From Oscarella lobularis (taxonomy: Eukaryota > Porifera > Homoscleromorpha > Homosclerophorida > Oscarellidae), in NCBI RefSeq assembly GCF_947507565.1, contig NC_089183.1, forward strand, positions 2,108,001 through 2,172,000: a stretch of DNA of 64,000 nucleotides, given 5' to 3'. The position numbers and the translations under genes are program-made. The notes below the pieces were generated by a model. It did not search any database and had not been told where the DNA came from. It worked only from the letters and a program-made list of their open reading frames with translations. Of this stretch, positions 1-10,430 are shown piece after piece (positions within the stretch are counted from its first letter, which is position 1; each line of letters starts with the position of its first letter).

Positions 1-411
1 GTTAGGCTGCCCTCAAGCACTGAAATAAGCCGCCGCTTTTCATTGCTCACTTGCAACCTAAACGTAAAGTTTTCTCATTACTTTCAGTTTTCTTAGTCAC
101 GGGTAATTTGTTTTGTGCAGGACGTACTTGTGTGGGTGGCATCGCACAAAGACTCGCCCGAGATAGACTCCTCACGCCTCATGAATCGAATGAGTCGTGG
201 AAGACCGCAGCCGTTTACGGACATAGACATGACAACTATCGTTATCTGAAGTTTTTGGAGGGGCAACGAATATCAATTTGGTTTGTGTGGTATGCCATGC
301 ATTTATCTAGGCAAACACTTTTTTAAGCTTCAGTGCTCTTTTAGACCGTCAAATCTGACAGTGATCCACATGGAAAAGAAGATGTGAAAGAAAATAAAAA
401 GTAATGTTCTT
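1..411. other. No recognised gene
   Basis: An open frame runs from about 51 to 326 on the plus strand and is preceded by an acceptor-like ttttgtgcag, but its translation resembles nothing I know and has no codon-level support. It could hold 5' exons of the HECT gene that follows. That gene lacks a convincing start codon at 412, so its beginning is probably in this stretch or to the left of the window. Confidence 0.3.
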
Positions 412-1853
412 GTGTATGATAGTGTAGCTCAGTTTTCTGCTCTCAGCATTCTTCCAAATGAGTTTCCAAATTTGGAAAGCATAGTGAGACATCTGCAAAC
501 TCTCCTCCGAGACACGCCAACTGTAGATGACGATGGGATCATGGACTACACTGAAAGTAAACGTCTCTCCGTCCGTCGAGCATTTCTTTTGCAGGACGCT
601 CTTCTATTTGCGGCTCACAAAAAATTTGATCCAACTCGATATCCAACTGTAGTAGATTTTGAAATTGACTTAGTATTGTTTAAAACTCGTTTATGCAAGT
701 TACCTTTATTGGAGAAGGCGCAGTTGACACAGGAGGATGCCGCCGGGAATTCTGGCGTCTTGTCGCCGAACTGGCGAATGAAAAGTTGTTTTGGGGCAGT
801 GAACATGCTCGCGTTCCCAGACAAGATTCAGCGGCAGTCATTGTAAAAAACAACGATGCGTATCATGCTGTTATATATTAGCGTGTTTAAGGCGAAGCAC
901 TTCGAATCTCTGGGAAAGCTCATAGCGATGAGTCTTTCGCAAGACGGATCCGGTTTTCCTTTCCTTTCTGCAACGACGTACAAGTACATTGTTGGAGGAG
1001 ATATCTCCCGACTAAACCCGACAGACGAAGAAGTCCCCGACATTGAAATTAGGCAACTAGTTGCTCTGGTTAGAAATGCGTCTGCTGTTTAAGAAAAGTA
1101 AAACTTTCTGAAATAGATTGTTAATACTGACGACGAGAACACTCTCCGGAACGTTGTTAAGGAGGAGAGCGCAATTGACTTGATTGCAAAAGCAGGCTAC
1201 AACTGTCCACTTATCTCCATAACGATGGACAAAAAAAAGAACTTGATCAAATGCCTCAGGCTTTGGTCAGCGATTCTCTGTGTTAAAGCCGAATTAGACC
1301 AGCTTTGTACTGGGCTGAAAACGATGGGTGTTCTCGATATCATGAAAACACATTCAAAGCAAATAAAACGGTACTTTTGCTTGGGAAAGGAAAAGCTCAC
1401 GGCAGGTATAGCACTAAAATTTTGCGTAATTGCTTTAGAAGCACTGTTTTAGAAAAACTGTTAAAATTATTTGAAACAGTCGTGTACGTGGAAAAGGGAC
1501 ACAACGAAGAGCAATGGCAGAGCGAAACCGCGACGTACTTGATGTTTGAAAGATATCTTGACAATTGCGAAGGTAATCCGAAATAATAAATTTTACTTAC
1601 ACAAGAAACGTACTTCATAGATTTAACTGATGGATTCTGCTCCTTGGAAGAAGTGCTCGCGTTCTTTACTGGAGCTTCTAGAATTCCACCATTGGGCTTT
1701 GGAAAGACAGCGATGCTAAAGTTCTCAAACACGTCAATTCTGCCAACTGCCAACACGTGTTCTGTCGTTTTAACCTTGCCTTCACAACATCCGGATGATG
1801 CAACGTTTTTTGAAAAGCTCAATTTTGGACTGGCACACTTTGGCCAAATTTGA
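412..1853 (+). CDS. HECT-type E3 ubiquitin ligase, C-terminal part (G2E3-like)
   Basis: HECT ligases accept ubiquitin from an E2 on a catalytic cysteine and pass it to substrates. Proposed exons are 412-648, 700-842, 892-1068, 1117-1405, 1453-1572 and 1606-1853, with introns of 33-51 nt and matching phases from exon 2 on. The N-lobe signature FIGEGAVDTGG then RREF is at about 700-750, and GKLIAMSLSQDG is at about 918-950. The C-lobe has FFTGASRIPPLGF at about 1657-1695 and the catalytic cysteine in ANTCSVVLTLP at about 1750-1780. The protein ends six residues after the FEKLNFGLAHF element, where HECT domains normally end. Position 412 is not an ATG, so the 5' end is missing. Joining exon 1 (ending at 648) to exon 2 (from 700) breaks the frame by one base, either an indel or a wrong junction. 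The G2E3-like assignment rests on the compact domain and the AVDTGG motif. I am sure of HECT and less sure of the subfamily. Confidence 0.8.
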
Positions 1854-1922
1854 TTTATCGGCCGCCTCACCTCATTGACACTACTGCAGTGATTACTTGT
1901 GTTGTGTTAGGATTGCGTTTCT

Positions 1923-1958
1923 TAGCTGCAATCACGCTTGTAGCTGCAATCACGCTTG
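1923..1958. repeat. Tandem duplication of an 18-bp unit
   Basis: The unit tagctgcaatcacgcttg occurs twice without a gap just after the HECT stop codon. It is a short local duplication with no coding meaning that I can see. Confidence 0.8.
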
Positions 1959-2100
1959 TAGCTTGTTTCTCGAATAAAAATTGCAAAATATCTTCTTTCT
2001 GTCGCTTTGGTACTGTACGTTTAAAAAAACGCAAATTAAGATTGGCAGAGGTTTTCATCTAGATAAGTTTTATGCGTCATTTTTAAAGCAATGGTCAAAA

Positions 2101-2241
2101 CAATAGCACGTCGAAGCAACAATAGCACTTTGAAGCAACAACAGTACTTCGAAGCAACAACAGTACTTCGAAGCAACAACAGTACTTCGAAGCAACAATA
2201 GCACTTCGAAGCAACAACAGTACTTCGAAGCAACAACAGTA
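2101..2241. repeat. 19-bp minisatellite, about seven units
   Basis: The motif gaagcaac recurs at 2113, 2132, 2151, 2170, 2189, 2208 and 2227, a strict 19-bp period. Units alternate between acaacagtactt and acaatagcactt versions, so the array grew by duplicating blocks of variant units. Long open frames across it on the minus strand are a by-product of the repeat. Confidence 0.9.
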
Positions 2242-2244
2242 TAG

Positions 2245-2880
2245 CGGCCAACGAATGCCTTCCACCTGGCGTCATAGTGACCTCCAGAGCGTGCATGAAG
2301 ACTTTTGATCCACGATTGAACTGGCCGCAGACAGTCTTGCTGCTGCTGTGATAATCACCGGCCCTCTGCATTTCGCCTTCGGTTCTTATGTCCACAAGGT
2401 GGTGTGGAAGGATTCGTTTTTCAGCCAAATCCTTGTTGCGCTTACGTAAAGAACTTTTCAGAACTTACGTCACTTTGCGTTCGTCCACCTTCGCAGCTTT
2501 CCAGTAGCGCTGGAGTCGACAGGTCTTCGAAGGCGTGAGGAAGAGGACGAGATTTTTCTGTCGCAATTTGTCCCGCTTGTGAACGCTGCCACAAGCACCA
2601 AGTTATTGTGCCTTACGGGCAGAATTGATGCCGTTCTTCCGCGGTTTGTGGACAGTAAGTCGAACCGTGGCCGAAGGAATGCCCAGGAGATGGATCCTTC
2701 TGACCGACCTGTAAATAATCAGTAAACCTATGCTGCTTCATAGGTTATCACCAACCTTTTTGTCCTTGTCAAACGCTTCACAGCTGTAATAAAGCGTCTC
2801 CATTACGCCTTTCTTCATCTCATCAACCTTTCCCCCGTTCGATTTGATGGCATATTGGTAGTTAGAACTAAGGCTAAAAA
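2245..2880. other. Intergenic stretch with weak coding signal
   Basis: Around 2500-2680 the plus strand follows an acceptor-like gcagctttccag and can be read as a short, reasonably balanced peptide (LSQFVPLVNAATSTK and beyond), ending near a donor-like gtaagt at 2654. I recognise no family. It may be an exon of a decayed gene. Confidence 0.2.
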
Positions 2881-2916
2881 TAACGTACTTTACTAACTAA
2901 ATTATGTACGTACAGA

Positions 2917-3025
2917 GACAGATATGTCAAACTGTGCGAAATGCTAGGACGCGGTGGCTTTGGAGAAGAATACCATGCTATCATTATTTTTGGAGTGTAC
3001 GCCGCAAAAGCGATCGACATCGAAT
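2917..3025 (+). pseudogene. Protein kinase N-lobe fragment
   Basis: After an acceptor-like gtacag the plus strand reads through a glycine loop, LGRGGFGEEYHA, followed by YAAKAI, which contains the expected ATP-binding lysine. It then hits a TGA at about 3026. No catalytic loop or C-lobe follows. Known kinases need both lobes, so this is a relic or a lone exon. The loop differs from the LGSGAYA/LGSGAFA form in the Kelch-kinase genes of this window, so it comes from another kinase group. Confidence 0.5.
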
Positions 3026-3361
3026 GAAAATTCATATGAGCGGCAGAAAACACAGCTAGTCGATCGACTGCAAAAGCGGGGATAGCCGAACGATTTACGA
3101 GGAAACTCGTAGATCGTCTAAAATTCACAGACCGTATACGCTTACTTGAAAGTAAACAAGCAAAAAGCAAACAATGACAACAACAACGACGCTGCCGATC
3201 CACCGCCAAAAACCTAAACGAAGACGAGACAAGCGAGATTCGTCATCATTTGTATTCGTAAATACTGACTGTCCGTGGATTAAGGGAAAAGCTCGAAAGA
3301 GCATTCTACGCCGCTAGAACCGCATAGAGGAGAATCCCATCTTGAATAAGATTTTTCTCTC

Positions 3362-3860
3362 AATACCCTTGATGGCCTATAGACGCCAGAAAAATCTGGC
3401 GAATTACCTCGTTCGGTTAAATATGTCCAACGAAGCAGTCCAACGACGACGTCTATCGATCTTCCGGCTCAAACGCAACCGTGCGGAGACGCACGATGCG
3501 CTGCTTGTCCGATGATACACCGGAGACGGACCGTCACAAGCTATTACTATCACAACAAATATCCGAGGGAGTACACACGGAGGACGAGGAACTTACCTGC
3601 TGATCCGAAAAGATTGTTTGCCTCCTTGAATGTCCCCATTGCAACAAGAAAAAGCAATATACGTCGGCTGACAATTGGACTCCGAATGCTTTCCCATTGA
3701 CAACACCTAAGGGAACGAAAACAAAAATTACTCTTCGGCCATCAGAAAAACTTGGCCTTACCTTCTCGGATTTAAGATTGACTCCACTCGACCAAGTCCC
3801 CGCCGAATCAACAGTGCCTGAAACGCGACGCGCAATCCTCGAAAGAGAAAAGACGTAGAT
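3362..3860 (+). pseudogene. Decayed retroelement C-terminus (Penelope/LINE-like, Cys-rich linker and GIY-YIG-like start)
   Basis: In order on the plus strand: YRRQKNLANYLVR (reverse-transcriptase tail signature), then in another frame QPCGDARCAACPMI, a zinc-binding CxxC type motif, then in the first frame again KIVCLLECPHCNKKKQY. This order (KNLxxxLVR, CxxxxCxxCP, then IxCLxECPxC before a GIY-YIG nuclease) is typical of Penelope-like and related retroelements. At least one frameshift and one stop interrupt it, and no reverse-transcriptase core is present. It is a dead 3' fragment. Confidence 0.5.
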
Positions 3861-4174
3861 CGCGAAACTGGATACGATATTTCCAAAGGGATTCAATACC
3901 GAAAACAATCAGTTATATCTATACAGGGGTCAATCCTAACAGCGAGGCCTACCATACACAAAACGATGACAACGATGGACAACATTCCACGTGTCTCAAT
4001 TTGCCGAATTCAAGTGCCGTTGTAGTGCTTGTTTTAGGAATTGACAGTTGGGTGATTTTTCCTTCCTCTTCCCCTTGCGTGAAATCTTAGATAACCTGGT
4101 TTGTAAAGCGCGCTACCTTGTAGTAGAACGAACTTCTACTCTTTCTTTTCTTAACGAGCGGCGTCCTTCAGGCA
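3861..4174. other. No feature seen
   Basis: AT-rich sequence between the retroelement scrap and a copy of a dispersed repeat. I see no coding frame, RNA gene or repeat of note. Confidence 0.4.
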
Positions 4175-4340
4175 CATGTCTGAAAATCGAATGAGTAATT
4201 AATAGCCTACTTCTCAAGCAACGTAGAAGCTGTCAGGCTAAACCATTTTAATTAGAAGGTAACTAGAAAAGGTTGAAATACTATAATACTAGCTGGTAAT
4301 ACTATTGGCGCCACAGATTCCTGGTTTGTGTTCATCCGGG
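4175..4340 (+). repeat. Partial copy of dispersed repeat R1
   Basis: Matches 9771-9900 with the same landmarks in order: ctgaaaatcgaatg, ctcaagcaac, then attcctggtttgtg and tcatccggga. It diverges after about 4340, where the other copies continue for about 500 bp. It lies just upstream of the cupin gene. Confidence 0.55.
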
Positions 4341-4488
4341 ATTTCTTTTTCTTCAAGGTTGGACCATAGATGGTTGGACAGCGTTGTGCGGCACAAGCAT
4401 TTTACTGCACATAAGAATAGCGCTTGTCTGGAGCGTGAATATGTTCACAGGATGTTCGAAACAGACACCCGGATAAACCGAACTTACG

Positions 4489-4983
4489 ATGTTCAAGCAG
4501 ATCTGCGCCGAATTGACCTTGGAGCCTTACCCTCGCAATTGCTACGGCTACTATAGAGAAGTTCATCGCACCAAATCCTCAGACGAGTCAGCAGAAGGAG
4601 CTCGCGGAGCAAGCACGCACATCTACTACGCTCTATGCAACGCCAACCGATCGCTTTTTCACAAAGTCGACGCAGACGAAATGTATCACTTCTATCTTGG
4701 CTCGCCTATCGTCGTAGTAGAATTGGACGCAGAGGAGAGCGATCACGCGAGAAGCACCATTGTTGGCTCTGACGTCATTTCCGGTCAGCGGCCTTTTCAC
4801 GTGGTGAAGAAGGGAACGTGGTTCGGAGCATATCTTCTCAGGGATGACGCGTGGGCGTTATGCGGTTTGACAGTTGCGCCGGCTTTTGTCACAAAAGGAT
4901 TTGTGGCTGGAAACAGGAAGGATTTGTTGGAGGAGTATCCTAAAGCAGAAGAGGTCATACTCAAACTAACTGAGAGTGGGTGA
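4489..4983 (+). CDS. Cupin superfamily protein (DUF985 / cupin_5-like)
   Basis: Single-exon gene of 164 residues starting at an ATG. The family folds as a double-stranded beta barrel. Members with the closest architecture are small proteins whose biochemical role is not well fixed, so I infer no substrate. Family signatures seen: YYREVHRT near residue 22, IYYAL near 46, HKVDADEMYHFYLGSP near residues 60-75 (barrel entry with potential metal-binding His/Glu), VKKGTWFGAYL near 105 and TVAPAFVTKGF near 127, ending in the usual EYPKAEEVI helix. Length matches the family. A paralogue with a 4-bp frameshift is at 24040-24544. Confidence 0.85.
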   Translation: MFKQICAELTLEPYPRNCYGYYREVHRTKSSDESAEGARGASTHIYYALCNANRSLFHKVDADEMYHFYLGSPIVVVELDAEESDHARSTIVGSDVISGQRPFHVVKKGTWFGAYLLRDDAWALCGLTVAPAFVTKGFVAGNRKDLLEEYPKAEEVILKLTESG

Positions 4984-5612
4984 GTGATTCAGTGAGCTAG
5001 TAGGATGGGCTTTTTTTCATGAGCTGAAATGCACCTGTGCACTACTACTGCATGCTTTTCTTGGTTGGCCCAATCAGAGTGAAAAACCAGCAATACGATT
5101 TTAACTGGAGCATGCGTTTTCCAAGGCAGGTAGGTTATACAGATCTAATCTAATTAATCACCTCTAAGAGTTCCTGCACATTTGATTTTTTGGTTACCCT
5201 TGCGGAGTGCAAGCCGCATAAGAAAACCGCGCCCATTTTTCTGCATATGATTCGCTCGTTTTTTCACCGAAAGATTCTAGGTGGGTGGGTATATGAATTC
5301 GAGTTCCCGTAATATAAGCCAAAGCCTAACAGCCTCAGCCAGGAGGCTCTCTGCATGCCAAGTGCCCATGTGCTGTTACCTTTCTGTGTGTACATTCCTC
5401 GCGTTTGCTTTTGCCCGTATCAATTCGCGCTGAATCGCTGCGATCGCCAATTTCCATTCGGAAGCATTCTCATAAAAACTGACCCTATCGTGTGCTGTGA
5501 AGGGGGCCCCTCAGTCGTTGTCACCGCAGCGTCAACTCATATTGTCGCCCAAAGGAGCGAGACGACTCAGACGAGAGACTCGTCTTCCGACGATGCGCGC
5601 GCGCTAGACACG
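4984..5612. other. No feature seen
   Basis: Spacer between the cupin and FBXO22-like genes. No repeat, RNA gene or convincing exon was recognised. It presumably holds the cupin 3' end and the FBXO22-like promoter. Confidence 0.4.
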
Positions 5613-6829
5613 ATGACTTCCTCCGCTTCTGCATCGCCTCTCGACCTTCCCGTCGTCCTCTACGAAGTTTTCCGTCATTGTAACGCTCGCCAGAGCGAGT
5701 TGCGTCAATCGCCTATAGCGCGAAACGGCTCGACGCGTGACGTCAAACGCACTTTACTGCGCGTTCGACGTACGCCGAATGCCTTCTCGACGTCGCTTCT
5801 CACATCGACACGCTCCAACGCGCACCAACAGCTCTCCTACTATTCATTTCGCAGGACGACGATGACGATGACGTAGACGTAGTGACGTCAATTTGCCGCA
5901 GAATACCATCAAATTGCGTAGCAATATTCTGCCACAACCAAGACGTTGGCGTCATCGGCAAAGACGGACGCGTTTTCAAATCGGACGATAAACAACCGGT
6001 CGTCGTGACGACGCTCGTCATTCCTCAATTAAGTAATATGTCCGTTCAACTGCTCGGCTTGAACGGAATGGAGAGTCCGAAAAAGTTCACCGAGAACGCG
6101 ATTCGCAGTCTCTTTGCTAGTAGAAATGTCGACCGTAGCCGCCGGCCCAAGCAGGAACTCGTGAATTTATTCCCCGGCGGCGTCATCGATTACCAGTCTT
6201 CACGTCTCTTTCTCTGCTTGACGTCCAGCGAAAGTCAATTCTTACCCGGTAGCAGTCAGCCGTTCTATCGCGGACTTCTTCGTTGTCGTCGTCGTCGTCA
6301 TGGTATCGCACTAACTGGCGCTCTCGTCGGCGGTACGGTCATAGGGGGTATTCGCTGCTACGTCGGTGCGACACAGATTCCTTATCCTAATTCGGCTCTT
6401 CTTGGATTGGCACTCGGAGGAGTCGGTTTTCGGCCCGCTACCGTGGTGTCAAGTGACGTTCGAGACGTTCGAGACTTGATGGCGAAAGTTCGTCGAGATT
6501 TGGGTGGTGGCGCGTCGACGCTGCGATCCGCCGCGTGTTTTGCGTGTATTTGCGTCGGGCGACGAGGCGACGTCGTACCCGGATCGTCGTCGGATCCTTT
6601 GCACTCGATGCGAGCGCTCTTTCCCGGCGTTCCTGTCGTCGGTTTTTTGGGCAATGGGGAGGTTGGCGAATTGGGTGCCTGCGGTTGTGAGAATGAGGCT
6701 GGCGCGGGTGGCGACGACGACGACGACGACGATCAAGGAGATCACAAGCACCCTGAGAAGCGCAAGCGTCTTGAAACGTTTCAGCATGATTTCACGTTTG
6801 CTTTCGGATTTCTGACGTTACCCAGCTAA
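5613..6829 (+). CDS. FBXO22-like protein: broken F-box followed by FIST_C domain
   Basis: FBXO22 is the substrate receptor of an SCF (Cullin-1) ubiquitin ligase; the F-box binds SKP1 and the FIST region recognises substrates. An ATG at 5613 leads into LDLPVVLYEVFRH at about 5640-5680 (F-box helix 1). In another frame this is followed by LARASCVNRL, a TAG, then RETARRV, which matches the F-box core with the stop where a tryptophan is usual. A third frame, from about 5767 to the TAA at 6829, stays open: LDVASHIDTLQRAPTALL, a poly-Asp stretch, and the FIST_C end LFPGVPVVGFLGNGEVGE near 6620-6670. An Asp-rich run at about 6713-6735 is extra. The FIST part is intact. The 5' part needs at least two frame changes and has one stop codon, so this is a pseudogene, an alternative-start gene or a stretch of sequencing errors. 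Confidence 0.65.
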
Positions 6830-7142
6830 GTTTATTGTCCTTCTGATGGCGTAGCACCAGCTGGTGTACTTTTAGGACGTTAAGTGGCTTAGAGGCAACG
6901 TGCAGTGATTTCCTCGCGAGGGAATATCTGGAGTCGACACCGAGTTATGTGAGAGCATATAATTCAATTTCTCTTTTTCGCCTACCACTAGAAGAAGACG
7001 TGCAGCTTTATGGTAAGTTTGTTCTAGACGAAAACCCGTCCGCGCATTAAGTAACATAATTAATTAACAAAACATCATATTATCTTACGAAACGAGATTA
7101 TCAAACACAAAAATGCTATTCTTTTGGTCGCTCTCGTCCGGC
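6830..7142. other. Convergent intergenic spacer
   Basis: Lies between the 3' ends of the FBXO22-like gene (+) and the ZYG11-like gene (-). I see no further gene; it should hold both polyadenylation regions. Confidence 0.4.
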
Positions 7143-9577
7143 TCAGTCTTCTTTGTGCACCGGACATGCCTTCATTACTGCGTCAAACTGGTCTTCCAAC
7201 TCCGCTGGAATTGAGAGCCGAGAAACCACATCGGCACCGATTTCTTTTCTCAGAAGGCACAAAGGACACAACCCGGTTTCGGCGAAATAGTTCTGAGCAT
7301 CAAAGTCGCTGCAAAAGTATGCCAGATGGTTCAAGCCAAAAGCAGAGACAGCGGCGAATTCAGAGCAGTTGCAAATAATCACCAAAGGCACAAGTGTCGT
7401 GTAATAATAGCACTGAAGATAATTGAGTTCCGCTTGAGTTGTGCGTTCAAAAAAGCCTCTTTTATAGTCGCTGTTTCCGAACACCTTAGCAACCAGAGCA
7501 TCTTTGCTTTCGACATCGTTAGGCCAGATTGAGTCCAGATCGTCGTTGACAATAAGGAGTGCAGCCAAATACGCAGTCGCGATACGCATTCTCTCGGTTG
7601 GCGGCGAACACGACGCCGCATCAACAATAGCCTTGATGACTTTTCGCGAGCACACTGTATGCGCCAAGGCGCGAATTTCAGCAATGTAAGACAGGAATTC
7701 AACAGCAGCGCAGTAACTCGTCTTACCCCGACCCTCATGAAAATAAAGATACGAGCCTCTTAGGGCCACTTCTGCCAAATTGTCCACAGCTTCAGGAACT
7801 TTGACAAAATCTTGGAACAGACTCGGCAGCCCAGAGCACAGTGAACAAAGAGCCAGAATAGAAGAAGAAGCTTCGAAAAGATAGTTGGTCTTATATAGCA
7901 TTCTTTCAATATCAGTATCAGAATAGAAATTGACGACATCGCTTAGGCGAACGCACAATTTAGAAAGATTGCCTTTATTTTTAGCCAAGTGTTGACGAGC
8001 GATTGCCGGCATATTTTCGAACAATCTTCTTAGCGTGCTGTACTTAATATACGAGTCGTCCGGAAGATTGCTCAAGAATGCCACAGCCAAATGCAAAAGA
8101 AGAGGTTGTAAACAAATAAACGACGAGAAATGATAAACACTTGACACTAGGGCTTGAACAAAACAGTTCATATCTTTCCTACGATGAATCGCGGAACTGT
8201 CTGAAAATTCCCGAAGCAGAGGGAAAATCCTTGGATGAAGAAATTTCCGAAAAAAATATTCTAGCAGACCACAAGCATGGTGGCCTAAAACAAGCGGCTT
8301 TTTGTTTTCCTCAATATCCCAATCCATTTCTCTGAACAAGCCGGCGAAAAACTGAGCGATGACCTCTGCTATCTTAAAATCCTTTTCAGTCTGCATGCGA
8401 AGCAGTCCCGCGTAAAGCATTGACGAGACTGGAGAGGGAATCGCCTCGCCGGGGTCGCCGCGCCGCAATACTTTTGCGTCATAAAGAGTAACAACATCAG
8501 AAAAAGCAGCGTAATTTCTCAAAGAGTGCTTGCTGCAATAATCATGAACGTTCTCCCCAGTCGAAATTTGACAGTTCTCAGCGCCAAGATCATATCGATT
8601 ATTACGTTTATCCATATTCTCAAGAAATTTGAGTTGGCTAAATCGATTAGTAGCTCTTAGAACGTCGCATATGCAATCCAGGCGGAGAGTGTCTGAGCAT
8701 TCAAGGTGAGTAAGTGAAGAAGAACAGGTTAGAATATCGTAAAGAGCCTGCTTCACGCTTGCTTTTTCTGTATGCCTGCCACCGCACCAAGACACATAGG
8801 AGAGATCAACACTGCTCAAAAAACCAAGTTTAGTAAAAAAATCCGATATTTTAGAATGTAGCGCCGCAGTGAATTCCGATTCCGTGACAGGGACGAAGTT
8901 TAACGAATTGAGGCCGAGATGTTTGAGACGAACACATGCAAGACAGTCAGCCGTGGAGAACACTTCCAAAAGGCTAACAGGAATTCCAGAAATGCATAGG
9001 TGCTCCAGTAGAGGTAGACTCGATACAAAAATACGCAGCTCTTCAAGAGAAACGGACGTGAATCCAATGTCCAAATGCCTTAGATTTGAAAAATGTGGAA
9101 GTTCGACTAATCCAATTTCGCCAATGACATGACGAGCACAGAAGCTCGTCAATGACGTCATGCACTGGTCCTCGACGATTTTCAAAAAAGGAGTCGACAG
9201 ATCCGCCCAACACGGACTGAACGATACGTCAATGCTCGTCACGTTGACCAATTCTGCTATTTTGTCGACGAATGCGTTTGGATCGACGTCAATACAGTAG
9301 AGAGGCAATGCAGTCAAACGAATGCGATTTCGATCGAGTAGAATATTGAGGACGCCTGCTGTTAGCTTTCCACGTCGAGCCAGTCCGTCGATATAATGCG
9401 GTTGGCGATAGGCGAAGGCAAGCTGACTGAACACGTGGGGTCCCCCAGAAGAATCTCGGCGACAGAGGGCAAGGGAGACGCTGGTATGTCACCCAGTGAA
9501 GACAAATGCGGAACGAAGAACGTTTCGCACAGACTTTGGACGGCCCAATCGGACAGCGTTTCGAGATGAACGTCCAT
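7143..9577 (-). CDS. ZYG11/ZER1-like Cullin-2 substrate receptor (LRR plus armadillo-like)
   Basis: ZYG11 and ZER1 proteins are adaptors of Cullin-2 ubiquitin ligases that read N-terminal glycine degrons. The start is an ATG at 9577 (MDVHLETLSDWAVQSLC, then LPSVAEILL). Leucine-rich repeats follow (LVELPHFSNLRHLDIG, LPLLEHLCISGIPV), then a long helical armadillo-like region ending near FAAVSAFGLNHLAYF. About 810 residues, close to the 740-770 of human members. The frame of the first 48 residues does not run into the 763-residue main frame. The switch falls at a run of five G (minus strand, about 9440-9446), and one more G would join them, so a homopolymer error or a recent single-base deletion is likely. 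No introns are needed. The assignment rests on domain order and scattered motifs; a different LRR-ARM protein is possible. Confidence 0.7.
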
Positions 9578-9739
9578 GTCGAGTCTAATCCGGGTTTGTG
9601 AGAGCCGACTCGATCACGTGCCAAGCTCCTACCCAACGCGACGGATTTTTTGCTCTCTGTACAGCAGGAGGAATGACGGTGAGCGTTTTCTCGGCTCCAT
9701 TTGTACATCAAAAGCCTCTTTGAAATAAGGAGTGACAAA

Positions 9740-10430
9740 ATTGAATTTATCGAATTTTACGACATCGGTCTGAAAATCGAATGGGGAAATTTGGATGAGG
9801 AAGAAGTACCTCTCAAGCAACAGAGAAGCTATCAAACTAACTACTTTAATTGGAAGGAAACAGATTCCTGGTTTGTGGTCATCCGGGATCCCTTTTTTGC
9901 TTCTGGTGAAACAATTCGTGGGCATGCATCTCGGGTTAGCGAAGCCATCCTTCGTCCTAGACGAGCGAAATCTTTTTTTCTACATGACAGGTAGGTATAG
10001 GCGTCGATCCGACCCGTTTTCACGGCCCAGAATGGTTTTCTCGTCACTCGATCGATCGCTTCGCCACAACTGAGAAACGACCGATGTTCTATGAAACGGT
10101 ACCGCGCAGTTCCTTTACTCGCGAGAATGTCATGGAGCTGTCTAGAAGAAATGCTTTTAGTGGCGGCGTCTATAGCTCCTCGTTCGAAATGACTGTCGAA
10201 TTCATCGGAAGCCGGCCCCTCGATCGCGAGTCGCCTGATAGCGCAGGTAATCAGCTTTGTTTTTTCTAGGGATCCATATGCGAAGCCCAATTCAGCCTGT
10301 GACGCGGTCAGTTGTGGTCTAACATATAGGCCGCGCTTTCTCAACCGCCTGTTGTATTTGATCGCTTCTTATCCCGCACCTGCGGCATCGGTTTTGCGCC
10401 AAGTGGTCCTATTATATATTTATTTTTCCG
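9740..10430 (+). repeat. Dispersed repeat R1, copy 1
   Basis: The stretch from about 9850 to 10430 is matched in reverse by 34900-35650. Shared blocks in order include tcatccgggatc, catcctt then cctagacgagcg, tctacatg then caggtaggtatag, gatccgacccgtttt, agttcctttactcgcg, ccctcgatcgcgagtcgcc, and tttgatcgcttcttat. Divergence is high but order is kept over more than 500 bp. The first 160 bp also match 4175-4340. The strand and coding status of the element are unknown. Open frames on both strands here resemble no known protein. Confidence 0.65.

Noticed and set aside
2101-2241. Possible CRISPR array because of regular spacing
   Set aside because: Units are contiguous with no spacers, and the window is clearly animal DNA.
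2036-2428. 130-codon minus-strand open frame across the minisatellite
   Set aside because: Its middle is only the translation of the 19-bp repeat; no start context or family similarity.
9841-10344. 167-codon minus-strand open frame
   Set aside because: Lies inside dispersed repeat R1; the frame is not kept in the inverted copy at 34900-35650.
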